From assembly GCA_964489835.1 (NCBI GenBank), contig CAZBBC010000059.1, positions 1-24,302 of the forward strand: DNA of 24,302 nt. Direction: 5' to 3'. Positions within the stretch are counted from its first letter, which is position 1; every line of letters starts with the position of its first letter. Shown one piece after another: positions 1 through 7,366 of the stretch. Origin of the DNA: CAZBBC01 sp964489835 (lineage in GTDB: Bacteria > Calditrichota > Calditrichia > JAJRVZ01). Under the pieces are notes generated by a model. It saw nothing but the letters and a program-made list of their open reading frames with translations. It made no database searches and was not told the DNA's origin. Made by a program: the position numbers and the translations under genes.

Positions 1-486
1 GCGCAGGTCCAATACCGCTCGCAGAACATTGGCAACCATCACCGGATCACAAGGGCGAAATTCACCATTATCAATTCCTCCCTGTATGATCGATGCCAGA
101 AAATCAATGTTTTTTTCGCGAATATGATGGTGAATTTTTTGAATGATCAGATGATTATCGACCATGGCCTGTGCATTAAGTTCAAGCATCTGTGCCCGTT
201 CACGAAAGTGTTTAAGTATTGTTTTAACCATTAAATAGATCTTCTCCGCAGCGGACTGTTCTTCTTTAAATTTTTTACGAGTCTCTTTTTGAACGTGCAT
301 TGTTTCACGTTCCAATGCATCAATAAAGATTGCTTCTTTGTTTTTGTAGTAATAATAAAGCGAAGCTTTTTTCATTCCCAGAACATCGGCAATATCATCC
401 AGCGTCACCTTGACAATACCATGTCGCGCCAGACAGATCATGGCCGCATCTAGGATCTGCTCTTGTTTTGTACTCTCTTTTTGCAT
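1..486 (-). CDS. TetR/AcrR-family transcriptional regulator, partial (C-terminus beyond the window)
   Basis: Reading the minus strand from an ATG at 486 gives 162 uninterrupted codons to the window edge, so the C-terminal part is missing. The N-terminus MQKESTKQEQILDAAMICLA followed by VTLDDIADVLGMKKASLYYYYKNKEAIF (about residues 27-54) is the classic TetR helix-turn-helix: a first helix, then recognition helix and the SLYYYYKNKE signature. The rest is helical and should form the ligand-binding domain. A GGAG ribosome site (CTCC at 492-495) sits 5 nt before the start. A perfect dyad lies at 505-529 beside a TATAAT box, so autorepression is likely. The gene diverges from the GHL10-like gene at 782, but whether it controls that gene is unknown. 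The ligand cannot be told. Family assignment is firm. Confidence 0.93.
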   Translation of the reverse strand, partial: MQKESTKQEQILDAAMICLARHGIVKVTLDDIADVLGMKKASLYYYYKNKEAIFIDALERETMHVQKETRKKFKEEQSAAEKIYLMVKTILKHFRERAQMLELNAQAMVDNHLIIQKIHHHIREKNIDFLASIIQGGIDNGEFRPCDPVMVANVLRAVLDLR

Positions 487-504
487 TTTATCTCCGTAAA
501 ACAG

Positions 505-534
505 TCGAACAATCTATTAAATTGTTCGATTATA
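505..534 (-). promoter_or_regulatory. Operator-like palindrome and -10 box of the TetR gene
   Basis: TCGAACAAT (505-513) and ATTGTTCGA (521-529) are perfect 9-bp inverted arms with a 7-bp spacer. A perfect TATAAT on the minus strand occupies 534-529, directly abutting the dyad, so the dyad would cover the transcription start. No good -35 box is visible at the right distance. This is the layout expected for a TetR repressor binding its own promoter; binding itself is inferred. Confidence 0.7.
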
Positions 535-781
535 TGCAAATTTTATATTTGAGAAATTTGTACCTTTTAGGTCGCGATATTTAGACACTGGTGGCGAGGT
601 TTTCTCTTCACTATATTCATCCCCCTTGCGGTTTATATGTTTTTTTGTATATTACAACCATAGATGCAATAAATAAACAGGCACGGCCGGTTCTGCACAG
701 ATCGATTTGATTTAATGATACATTCACCTTCCCACCTTATTTATTAAATATAATTTAAATGACAAGATTCAGGAGAGTTAT

Positions 782-1900
782 ATGGATCGTCGCCAATTTA
801 TAAAAAGTGCTGCTTTATCAGGCGCAGGCATTGGAATGTTGACGGAACCCTCCGGTGCATATTCCATCGATAAAATAGAACGGAATATAATCCTTAAACG
901 CAAAATTCTGGTGTGGAGTCATATTTATCTGGATTTCTTAGGAAGTGATGATTCCGTTCGAAAAGAATTTTCAATGATTCGAGATTCTGGCATTGACCTG
1001 CTCTTGATGTTTATTCATTCTCATCCGGAAGAAAATCAATCCTGGTATAATAGCTCTCTTTATGGATTTGAAAAGCAGGATAAATTATCTCGATTGCTTC
1101 AAATAGCAAAGGAAGTAGACCTGGAAATCCATCCCCTTATAGGATCAATAACAGATACAGGTCTTTCCGATGAAACAAGAGTTAAACGATCCTACGCCAG
1201 CGGCAAACCCGGTGGACATTCTAAGGATGGGAGGTTTTGTGCTTCCTGGGAGGGTAATCGACTGGGCGGTATAAAAATTTCACTGGATGTTCTGGAACAT
1301 CATAAAGTCAACGGTATACACCTTGATTATATCCGATATATTGATACCGGGATCGGATTAAAATGGCCCTGCCAATGTGAAGCCTGTAAACAAAATTATC
1401 TACGCTTATTCGGAAAAAAAACGCTGACTGAAGAAGATTTTTCCTCCCCCGGTGTACTCTATAAATATCTTCAATTTCGAAATTCAAACATTACAGATGC
1501 AGTCCTTCAGCATGCCAGACTAGCTACACAATATCAGGTGCAATTATCGATGGCCGCCCGGGCGGATTATTTCAGCAGTTCCCTTGTTGAAGGACAAGAC
1601 TGGGTACATTGGGCGAAAAAAGGGTTATTCGATTTTATCTGCCCCATGAATTATACACTGGATCGGGCCTGGCATAAAAAGACACTGAAAGAGCAACTCG
1701 ACTTGATTGCCGGGCAGGTGCCCATTTACAGCGGGCTGGGCCGTAAATGGAGCGGTGGAGAAAATTCAATGGAAGATGTCATCGGGCAGGCAGAAGACGC
1801 TTTAACTCTTGGTGCAAGTGGCGTTTCAATCTTTCATTACAATGGATTCAAGCCCAATGATTTTAACGTTTTAAAACGCTTTCGCAGAACCATTGAATAA
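782..1900 (+). CDS. Tat-exported glycoside hydrolase-like 10 (GHL10) family protein
   Basis: A 372-residue protein. The N-terminus MDRRQFIKSAALSGAGIGML is a twin-arginine signal, so the folded protein is probably exported. The body has the features of the GHL10 (PF02638-type) TIM barrel: an early strand ILVWSHIYLDF, the signature GIHLDYIRY at residues 178-186 with Asp182 and Arg185, DFICPMNYT at about 284-292, and a final GASGVSIFHYNGF. These proteins are predicted glycosidases acting on extracellular polysaccharide; the substrate is unknown. A pair of cysteines (CQCEAC, about 200) sits after the signature and is less usual. AGGAG at 771-775 is placed 6 nt before the ATG, which supports this start. 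The gene stands alone, followed by a 140-bp gap with a repeat. Confidence 0.8.
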   Translation: MDRRQFIKSAALSGAGIGMLTEPSGAYSIDKIERNIILKRKILVWSHIYLDFLGSDDSVRKEFSMIRDSGIDLLLMFIHSHPEENQSWYNSSLYGFEKQDKLSRLLQIAKEVDLEIHPLIGSITDTGLSDETRVKRSYASGKPGGHSKDGRFCASWEGNRLGGIKISLDVLEHHKVNGIHLDYIRYIDTGIGLKWPCQCEACKQNYLRLFGKKTLTEEDFSSPGVLYKYLQFRNSNITDAVLQHARLATQYQVQLSMAARADYFSSSLVEGQDWVHWAKKGLFDFICPMNYTLDRAWHKKTLKEQLDLIAGQVPIYSGLGRKWSGGENSMEDVIGQAEDALTLGASGVSIFHYNGFKPNDFNVLKRFRRTIE

Positions 1901-1911
1901 ATGACGGTAAT

Positions 1912-1965
1912 AGGAACTTGGAACTCGGAACTGATTAATTCCCAGTTCCCAATTCCGAGTCAAGA
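1912..1965. repeat. Intergenic dyad repeat (GGAACTCGGAA type), copy 1
   Basis: ACTCGGAA (1923-1930) and TTCCGAGT (1953-1960) form perfect 8-bp arms, with further partial pairing of GGAACT and AGTTCC between them. A related sequence in the opposite sense appears at 18040-18071, so this is probably a dispersed intergenic repeat rather than a local terminator; there is no T-tract after it. Confidence 0.5.
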
Positions 1966-2043
1966 GTTCTACCCGAACTCACAGCAATTTAACAAAGAAT
2001 CTTACCAATAATCATAACATCATTACTTAAACAGGGGCAAAGG

Positions 2044-3027
2044 ATGGCTTTCCAAAAAATTTCCGATGATTATACAAACAGACAGTTTTCAATACTTGTT
2101 TTATTGAGAGTGGTGATTGGTTGGCATTTTCTCTATGAAGGTGTTTCCAAGCTTTTAACACCCGCTTGGTCTGCGGCCGCTTATTTGGATCAATCCCGCT
2201 GGATTCTGAAAGATCTTTTTAACTGGATGGCCGGAAATTCATTAGTGTTAAGTGTTGTTGATTTTCTAAATATTTGGGGGTTAATCTTTATCGGCCTGGT
2301 TCTCATTTTGGGACTATTCATACGATGGGCCACTATTTCAGGCATATTTCTGTTACTGTTATATTATATTGCCTATCCGCCGTTTATCGGTTTAGATATC
2401 GGTGTACCACTGGAAGGACATTATTTGTTTGTCGATAAAAATCTGGTGGAACTTATTGCTCTGTGTGTTCTGACCATATTTCCCAGCGGTCATATCATCG
2501 GTCTGGACCGGTTTATTATTATGTACAAAAATAAAAAACAATCATTGGCGGCTGGAAACCCTAAAACCAATGAACAGGATGATGAAAGCAAAGAGAGTCG
2601 AGCGATTGATTTCAATCGCCGGGAGATCATTAAAGGACTGGCCACATTGCCGGTTTTAGGTGCTTTTGTATTTGCTGTGCTAAAAAAGATCGGATGGGAA
2701 AGTTATGAGGAAAAGCATTTAGAGGAGAGTGTCGATTCACTGACCGGGGCTACCGTCAAAGCATTTAATTATTCCAGATTAAAAGATTTAAAAGGGAAAA
2801 TACCTCATGGTCGGATCAGCGGATTAAATCTGAGTAAAGTGATCCTGGGCGGAAATCTGGTTGGTGGATGGGCACATGCTCGTGATCTGATTTATGTTTC
2901 CAAACTGGTTAAGTCTTATCATACCAAAGAAAAGATTTTCGAAACTTTCTTTTTAGCGGAAAAATGCGGAATCAATTGTTTTCTGACAAATCCGGTTTTA
3001 TCCCGGGTGATTGACGAATATTTGTGA
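2044..3027 (+). CDS. DoxX-family membrane protein with a truncated fused C-terminal domain
   Basis: A 327-residue protein, apparently the N-terminal part of a longer fusion. Residues 1-165 are a DoxX-type membrane domain: LLRVVIGWHFLYEGVSKLL, then hydrophobic segments near 72-95, 97-112 and 135-150, and IIGLDRFI. After a polar linker, residues about 190-215 (NRREIIKGLATLPVLGAFVF) look like an internal Tat-type anchor, leading into a soluble domain containing ISGLNLSKVILGGNLVGGWA. That domain, which in my recollection continues for a few hundred residues in homologous fusions, stops abruptly after RVIDEYL at a TGA. Immediately there, a nitrilase tail begins in another frame, so the stop was created by a deletion. 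The DoxX half might still be made and inserted; the function of the fused domain is not known. Confidence 0.75.
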   Translation: MAFQKISDDYTNRQFSILVLLRVVIGWHFLYEGVSKLLTPAWSAAAYLDQSRWILKDLFNWMAGNSLVLSVVDFLNIWGLIFIGLVLILGLFIRWATISGIFLLLLYYIAYPPFIGLDIGVPLEGHYLFVDKNLVELIALCVLTIFPSGHIIGLDRFIIMYKNKKQSLAAGNPKTNEQDDESKESRAIDFNRREIIKGLATLPVLGAFVFAVLKKIGWESYEEKHLEESVDSLTGATVKAFNYSRLKDLKGKIPHGRISGLNLSKVILGGNLVGGWAHARDLIYVSKLVKSYHTKEKIFETFFLAEKCGINCFLTNPVLSRVIDEYL

Positions 3028-3326
3028 TCAGCTGCTGTTCAGCGATCAGGATGGCGGATATCCCAGACAGATATGATTTTAAGAACCTCTATCCCGAAGG
3101 GAGAGACTGGATTAATACCGGTAATAGTTGTATAATCAATCCCAGGGGTGAGTATATCGCCGGACCGGTAGAACAAAAAGAAGAAATTCTTTATGCGACG
3201 ATCGACCTGAATGAAATTACCGCTTCAAAAAGAATGTTTGATGCCGCCGGTCATTACGCCCGGCCGGATGTTTTCAAATTTGCTGTCAATCGTAAACCCA
3301 ACCTAAATATCGACATCCAGGAATAA
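3015..3326 (+). pseudogene. Nitrilase (carbon-nitrogen hydrolase) C-terminal remnant
   Basis: The frame is open from 3015 and overlaps the end of the DoxX gene. Readable similarity begins at FVISCCSAIRMADIPDRYDF (from 3021) and continues through WINTGNSCIINPRGEYIAGP, EEILYATIDLNEI and GHYARPDVFKFAVNRKPN. These match the last third of plant/bacterial nitrilases: the GxSxIIxPxGxxIAGP strand, the ILYAxID strand and the GHYARPDVF tail. The Glu-Lys-Cys catalytic residues lie upstream in the family and are absent, so no activity is possible. A GTG at 3024 and an ATG at 3051 could start a 100- or 92-residue peptide, but this looks like a leftover from a deletion fused to the DoxX gene. Confidence 0.85.
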
Positions 3327-3409
3327 AGACAAACAAATTATTAAGTTAACGGTAAATCAGGGAAAAAACGACCGCTCGACAAATTATACAACTGACAATT
3401 ACCTTTAGA

Positions 3410-3470
3410 TTCTAAGGTTCAATATTCGAATGTTTATCTCTAATTTTTGAATATCGAACAAGGATTAACT
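3410..3470. repeat. Imperfect intergenic dyad
   Basis: GGTTCAATATTCGAA near 3417-3431 is imperfectly inverted as TTTGAATATCGAAC near 3449-3462 (two mismatches). It lies in the 223-bp gap before the DUF1080 gene, which otherwise shows only AT-rich sequence. It may be part of a dispersed repeat; no function can be assigned. Confidence 0.3.
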
Positions 3471-3549
3471 AATTTTGAATTAAGAATTGTAAACAAATAA
3501 ATGAGATTTAGAAGAATACCTAACCTGATCTATTCATAAGGAGGAATTT

Positions 3550-4623
3550 ATGACTGCAGAAAAAAGAACATTATCCCGGCTGGTTCAACTCATTATCCTG
3601 GTCTGTTTAATCCCGGTATTGTCCGATGCCCAAACCCCTTTAAAATGGCGGGCCCATGATCTAATGCGCCCGTTACCGAAGATTATAATCCCGCCGACCC
3701 AATATTTGCCTGTGGCGCCCCCATCCGACGCTATTGTTCTGTTTGATGGCAAGGATATTTCTCAATGGGAGGGTGTCAATGTCCCGGAAACAAAATGGGT
3801 TTGTAAAGACGGATATTTCGAATGTGTTAAAGGCAGTGGCTTTATCCGCACCAAACAAGGCTTTGGCGATGTGCAATTACATATCGAATGGGCCGCTCCT
3901 CTTCCGGCAAAGGGCCAAAGTCAGGGCAGAGGTAACAGCGGTGTTTTTTTAATGGAGCGATATGAAGTACAGGTGCTGGATTCTTACGAAAATGTAACCT
4001 ATGCTGATGGACAGGCCGCGGCAATTTATGGACAATATCCCCCGTTGGTTAATGCTGCCCGTCCACCGGGTGAGTGGCAATCCTATGATATCGTTTTCCG
4101 TCGCCCACGATTTGATAATGTGGGAAAATTAGCAAAGCCGGCCCGGCTAACGGTATTCCACAACGGTGTTCTTGTCCAGGATAATGTTGAACTCTGGGGA
4201 GGAACCGGCTGGCAGAAATATGCCCCTTATGAGTATCATGCCGATAAATTACCTCTTTCACTGCAGGATCATGGAAATCCGGTGCGCTTCAGAAATGTAT
4301 GGGTCCGCGAATTAAACGAACAACCCGAAAAGGAACCGGAATCACTACCGGTCATTACCCTGGCAGAAGACATCCTGAAAAAATATGTGGGTACCTATCG
4401 GGAAAATGAAAATAGTATCTATAAAATAGTCTATGAAGGCGGAAAATTACTGCTTGTTAAAAGCGGTAATCGAAAATTTGTAATGTTACCCCATTCAAAG
4501 GAGAAATTCTCCATACAATATACGGCGATTGATATTGTTTTTAAGTTGAATGCCAATGGTGATCCGATAGAAATGGAACAATACTTTACCGGTGATAAAA
4601 CGGTATCCAAAAAAGTGGATTGA
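3550..4623 (+). CDS. Secreted DUF1080 protein (3-keto-disaccharide hydrolase-like)
   Basis: A 357-residue protein with a signal peptide (LVQLIILVCLIPVLSDAQ, cleavage near residue 27). Residues about 61-255 are a DUF1080/PF06439 jelly-roll: AIVLFDGKDISQWEG, then FGDVQLHIEW, RGNSGVFLMERYEVQVLDSY, GEWQSYDIVFRRPRF, LTVFHNGVLVQDN and LSLQDHGNPVRFRNVWVREL. Members include 3-keto-glycoside hydrolases and carbohydrate-binding proteins of Planctomycetes and Bacteroidetes. Residues about 270-357 form an extra beta-rich tail (AEDILKKYVGTYRENENSIY) like the C-terminal domains of some serine hydrolases (DUF3471-like). A very strong AAGGAGG at 3538-3544 fixes the start. It likely acts in the periplasm on a sugar derivative. 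Confidence 0.85.
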   Translation: MTAEKRTLSRLVQLIILVCLIPVLSDAQTPLKWRAHDLMRPLPKIIIPPTQYLPVAPPSDAIVLFDGKDISQWEGVNVPETKWVCKDGYFECVKGSGFIRTKQGFGDVQLHIEWAAPLPAKGQSQGRGNSGVFLMERYEVQVLDSYENVTYADGQAAAIYGQYPPLVNAARPPGEWQSYDIVFRRPRFDNVGKLAKPARLTVFHNGVLVQDNVELWGGTGWQKYAPYEYHADKLPLSLQDHGNPVRFRNVWVRELNEQPEKEPESLPVITLAEDILKKYVGTYRENENSIYKIVYEGGKLLLVKSGNRKFVMLPHSKEKFSIQYTAIDIVFKLNANGDPIEMEQYFTGDKTVSKKVD

Positions 4624-4647
4624 CGGCAGAATTAAAGACACAAAGAA

Positions 4648-4818
4648 ATGATCAGAGCGTGGAAAAATTTCTTAACGCTGTCACTGATGAATAAACTTGG
4701 GAAATATAAGACCGGCAAATCATGCCTCTATATCAATTAAATTGAAGATATCGATCTCGGGATACTTGGAGAACTGATTAAGTCGTTGGTTGAACAAATC
4801 GCGCAATATTACAAATAA
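4648..4818 (+). pseudogene. DUF1801 (YdhG-like) C-terminal remnant with an in-frame stop
   Basis: In the 197-bp gap between two secreted-protein genes, one frame reads MNKLGKYKTGKSCLYIN (4687-4737), a TAA at 4738, and then IEDIDLGILGELIKSLVEQ to a natural TAA at 4816-4818. This resembles the C-terminal end of DUF1801 proteins (PF08818), where a lysine followed by leucine is usual at the stop position (GKxCLYIKxLxDID). The N-terminal two thirds are missing. It is probably dead. The frame extends weakly upstream to about 4648. Confidence 0.65.
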
Positions 4819-4820
4819 TC

Positions 4821-6443
4821 ATGAAAAAAATTATATTAATCTTATTGATTATCATCTCTGGTGCCGGGAGTTTTTTCTCTGCTCAAGAAAGCAATGACAC
4901 GGGAACCGGGTTTATTACTGTCTCTATTCGTGAAGATGGGAAGAATTCCTTATTACCATGTAGGGCATGGGTTGAAGTAAATAATGCCCGTTATTACCAA
5001 CCAATAGCCGCTGACTGTTTTCCCTATGAAAAAGATCTTAGTTTTTCCTGTAATGGTCAATTTAAGATAAAAGTCCCCGCCGGAAAGGCAATAATACATA
5101 TTGAAAGGGGCAAAGAATATTTCCCGATAAACAGGGAGGTAATGGTAAGCGATGGTCAAACCATCCCGATCGATATTACATTGAAGCGATGGATCGAAAT
5201 GGTCGGTTTGGGTTGGTATTCTATGGACGTGCATTGCCATTTTGGGGCTGATAGTTTAGAAATCTTAAAACAGCTGGCCCTGGCGGATGACATTAATTGT
5301 GAACCGGTTTTAACTGTCTGGAACAAAAGAAAATATAAAACATTGGATTACTGGCTATCGAACCGGGACAATCCGTCAATTCATATTGATTCAACCCATA
5401 TCATTACTTTCAACAATCAGGAAATTGAGCGAATTGGAGGGGAGCCTTATGAATCGGTTGGCGCCCCTGCTTTTTTAGGTTTAATCCAGCCATTGGAAAA
5501 TCCCGGTTATAAAACCCACCCTTGTGACGCCGCCTTGTGTCAGACGGCAAAATTATTATCACCGGATTGTATTATTGATTGTGATAAACCGATATGGGGA
5601 GAAAATGTGGTAACCGCCGCCTTTGGATTATTTAATTCAGTACAGTTATGTCATAACCATTACCACCGAAATTCTGATTTGGATATTTGTTGTGGTATGG
5701 CCGATTTTAAAATTTCAGAGAAAGAGTCCCTGGTTCGTGAGCAATTATTCTGGAAAACCAACCGCGCATATTATACATTCCTGAATTGCGGCTATAAGTT
5801 AGCGGTCACCGGCGGATCTGCCATGGGTGTTATGCCATTACCATTGGGATATAATCGAACCTATGTGAAACTGGATGGAGTCCTGTCAGAAAAAAATATC
5901 CTGAAAGCTATTAGCCAAGGGAGAACCTTTGCCACCAGCGGACCAATGATCTTTTTTACCGCCAATGGTAAAGATTGTGGAGAAACGATAAAAATAGAAA
6001 AAAATAAAAAGACGGTTATTCGAATCAAAGCAATATTAAAAAGCATGGGACCGGTAGAATCCTTAGAAATCATTAATAACGGACAGATTCTTAAAAAAAT
6101 AGATCTGAGTTCCAGAATTCCCAATCCTGTGTTGGAAGAGCAAATTGAGTGTACAATTGATCCGGAACAAAGTGGCTGGATAGCAGCCCGGTCTATCTAT
6201 TTTAATCCCAATCGCTTCATAAGACAGGCCCATACCAGCCCTATATATATAAATGTTGATAATAAACCGGTCGCCTTCAAAGAAGATGCTGAAAGACTGA
6301 TATTTTGGATCAATCAGTTAATTGATATCAATAAGAGGAAAGAAAGATATTCATCGGATAGGGAAAGGAAAGAAGCGCTTCAAAAATATATGGAAGCAAA
6401 AAATATATATAAACATATTAGCGCACAGGCTGAAACTTATTGA
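4821..6443 (+). CDS. Secreted CehA/McbA-family (PHP-like) metallohydrolase
   Basis: A 540-residue protein with a signal peptide (MKKIILILLIIISGAGSFFSAQ). Residues about 30-125 are a beta-rich N-terminal domain. The PHP-like core begins with GWYSMDVHCHFGADSLEILK; Asp136, His138 and His140 would bind metal. A further histidine cluster CHNHYH is near residue 280. The C-terminal signature of the family is present: KLAVTGGSAMGVMPLPLGY, then RTYVKLDG and ISQGRTFATSGPMIFFTANG. The family usually has GGSD..H at the first of these; here it is GGSA, so one expected metal or structural residue is replaced. Family members include carbaryl hydrolase CehA, but most are uncharacterised. No clear ribosome site precedes the ATG, which lies 2 nt after the DUF1801 remnant's stop. 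Confidence 0.75.
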   Translation: MKKIILILLIIISGAGSFFSAQESNDTGTGFITVSIREDGKNSLLPCRAWVEVNNARYYQPIAADCFPYEKDLSFSCNGQFKIKVPAGKAIIHIERGKEYFPINREVMVSDGQTIPIDITLKRWIEMVGLGWYSMDVHCHFGADSLEILKQLALADDINCEPVLTVWNKRKYKTLDYWLSNRDNPSIHIDSTHIITFNNQEIERIGGEPYESVGAPAFLGLIQPLENPGYKTHPCDAALCQTAKLLSPDCIIDCDKPIWGENVVTAAFGLFNSVQLCHNHYHRNSDLDICCGMADFKISEKESLVREQLFWKTNRAYYTFLNCGYKLAVTGGSAMGVMPLPLGYNRTYVKLDGVLSEKNILKAISQGRTFATSGPMIFFTANGKDCGETIKIEKNKKTVIRIKAILKSMGPVESLEIINNGQILKKIDLSSRIPNPVLEEQIECTIDPEQSGWIAARSIYFNPNRFIRQAHTSPIYINVDNKPVAFKEDAERLIFWINQLIDINKRKERYSSDRERKEALQKYMEAKNIYKHISAQAETY

Positions 6444-6529
6444 GATTAACAGGCAATTTGTCTTGTCTCGAAACGTTATCTCTGACAAAGACGCAGGGCT
6501 TAACGGATTTAGATTAATAACCCACCCCG

Positions 6530-6580
6530 TCTCGCTACGCTCGACACCCCTCCCTGCAAGCAGGGAGGGGCTGGGGGAAG
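6530..6580. repeat. GC-rich palindromic intergenic repeat
   Basis: CCCCTCCCTGC (6547-6557), a 2-nt loop, and GCAGGGAGGGG (6560-6570) form a perfect 11-bp hairpin flanked by CCCACCCCGTCTCGC and CTGGGGGAAG. Very similar elements are scattered through many bacterial genomes between genes. It occupies most of the notable sequence in the 287-bp gap 6444-6730; the rest is AT-rich and shows no gene. It could incidentally stop transcription, but there is no T-run. Confidence 0.65.
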
Positions 6581-6730
6581 ATCAGCAATAAATTCTTTAT
6601 TTCCAGTATTAGGCTACGCGTTAAATAAATCACGTCCATTTGTTAAAAGTTAATAATCTTATGCTTGGATTAAAATATTGGATGAGGTGGAAAACTAAGT
6701 TATTGTCGGTAATAGTCTGGAGGTAAACAA

Positions 6731-7306
6731 GTGTTATTCGTATCAGATTTAAGCTTGGGTTTATGGAATGCCTGGATATTTATGAGCGTCTTTTTACTAC
6801 AGATGCTGGTAATAACTTTTGCAGATAAACGTATCCGGGAAAAAAGTCATGTCCCCACGGGGGCCAGGCGAAATACACTCGAAAAATATGCCGGGATTCT
6901 TGGTAATATTATCTGGTTATTGGCTTTGGCTTATTCCATATTTTTACCTATTCAACTTGATACCATCTGGTTTTATCCGGGTCTCTTTGTATTTATGGTT
7001 GGTCTCATCATGCTGACAATCGCAACTTTTGATTTTATTACTACACCCGCGGATTATATAATCACAAAAGGGATATATCAGTGTTCACGACATCCTATGT
7101 ACCTGGCCACATTTCTAATTTGTTTTGGTTCTGCTATTGCATCTGTATCATGGCTATTTGTATTTTTCAGCCTGATCATGGTATTATGCTTTCATCAAGA
7201 AGCACTTATCGAAGAAAGATTTTGTCTTGATAAATATGGCAGTGCTTACCAGGGTTATTTGAATAATGTTCCAAGATGGTTTGGTTTCACTCATAAAACG
7301 AAATAA
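6731..7306 (+). CDS. Isoprenylcysteine carboxyl methyltransferase / PEMT-like membrane protein
   Basis: A 191-residue integral membrane protein with about five hydrophobic segments (near 10-27, 53-73, 80-102, 125-145 and 143-160). The C-terminal part carries the ICMT/PEMT methyltransferase core: ITKGIYQCSRHPMYLATFLI, with the conserved GxYxxxRHPxY, and the terminal EERFCLDKYGSAYQGYLNNV. These proteins bind S-adenosylmethionine in the membrane and methylate lipids or isoprenoid-like substrates; the substrate here is unknown. The start is GTG, supported by GGAGGT at 6719-6724, 6 nt upstream. It precedes rsgA by 60 bp, but no functional link is known. Confidence 0.8.
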   Translation: MLFVSDLSLGLWNAWIFMSVFLLQMLVITFADKRIREKSHVPTGARRNTLEKYAGILGNIIWLLALAYSIFLPIQLDTIWFYPGLFVFMVGLIMLTIATFDFITTPADYIITKGIYQCSRHPMYLATFLICFGSAIASVSWLFVFFSLIMVLCFHQEALIEERFCLDKYGSAYQGYLNNVPRWFGFTHKTK

Positions 7307-7366
7307 CGATAAATTTTCTGAGTTAAACACTGAAGTATTTCATAATAATTACAGAAAAACATTACT

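Noticed and set aside
1912..1965. Intrinsic terminator after the GHL10-like gene
   Set aside because: The dyad has a long spacer and no T-run, and a similar sequence occurs elsewhere, so a dispersed repeat is the better reading.
6322..6591. 89-codon plus-strand frame overlapping the end of the CehA-like gene
   Set aside because: It runs through the CehA-like C-terminus in another frame and then through the GC-rich repeat; no protein features.
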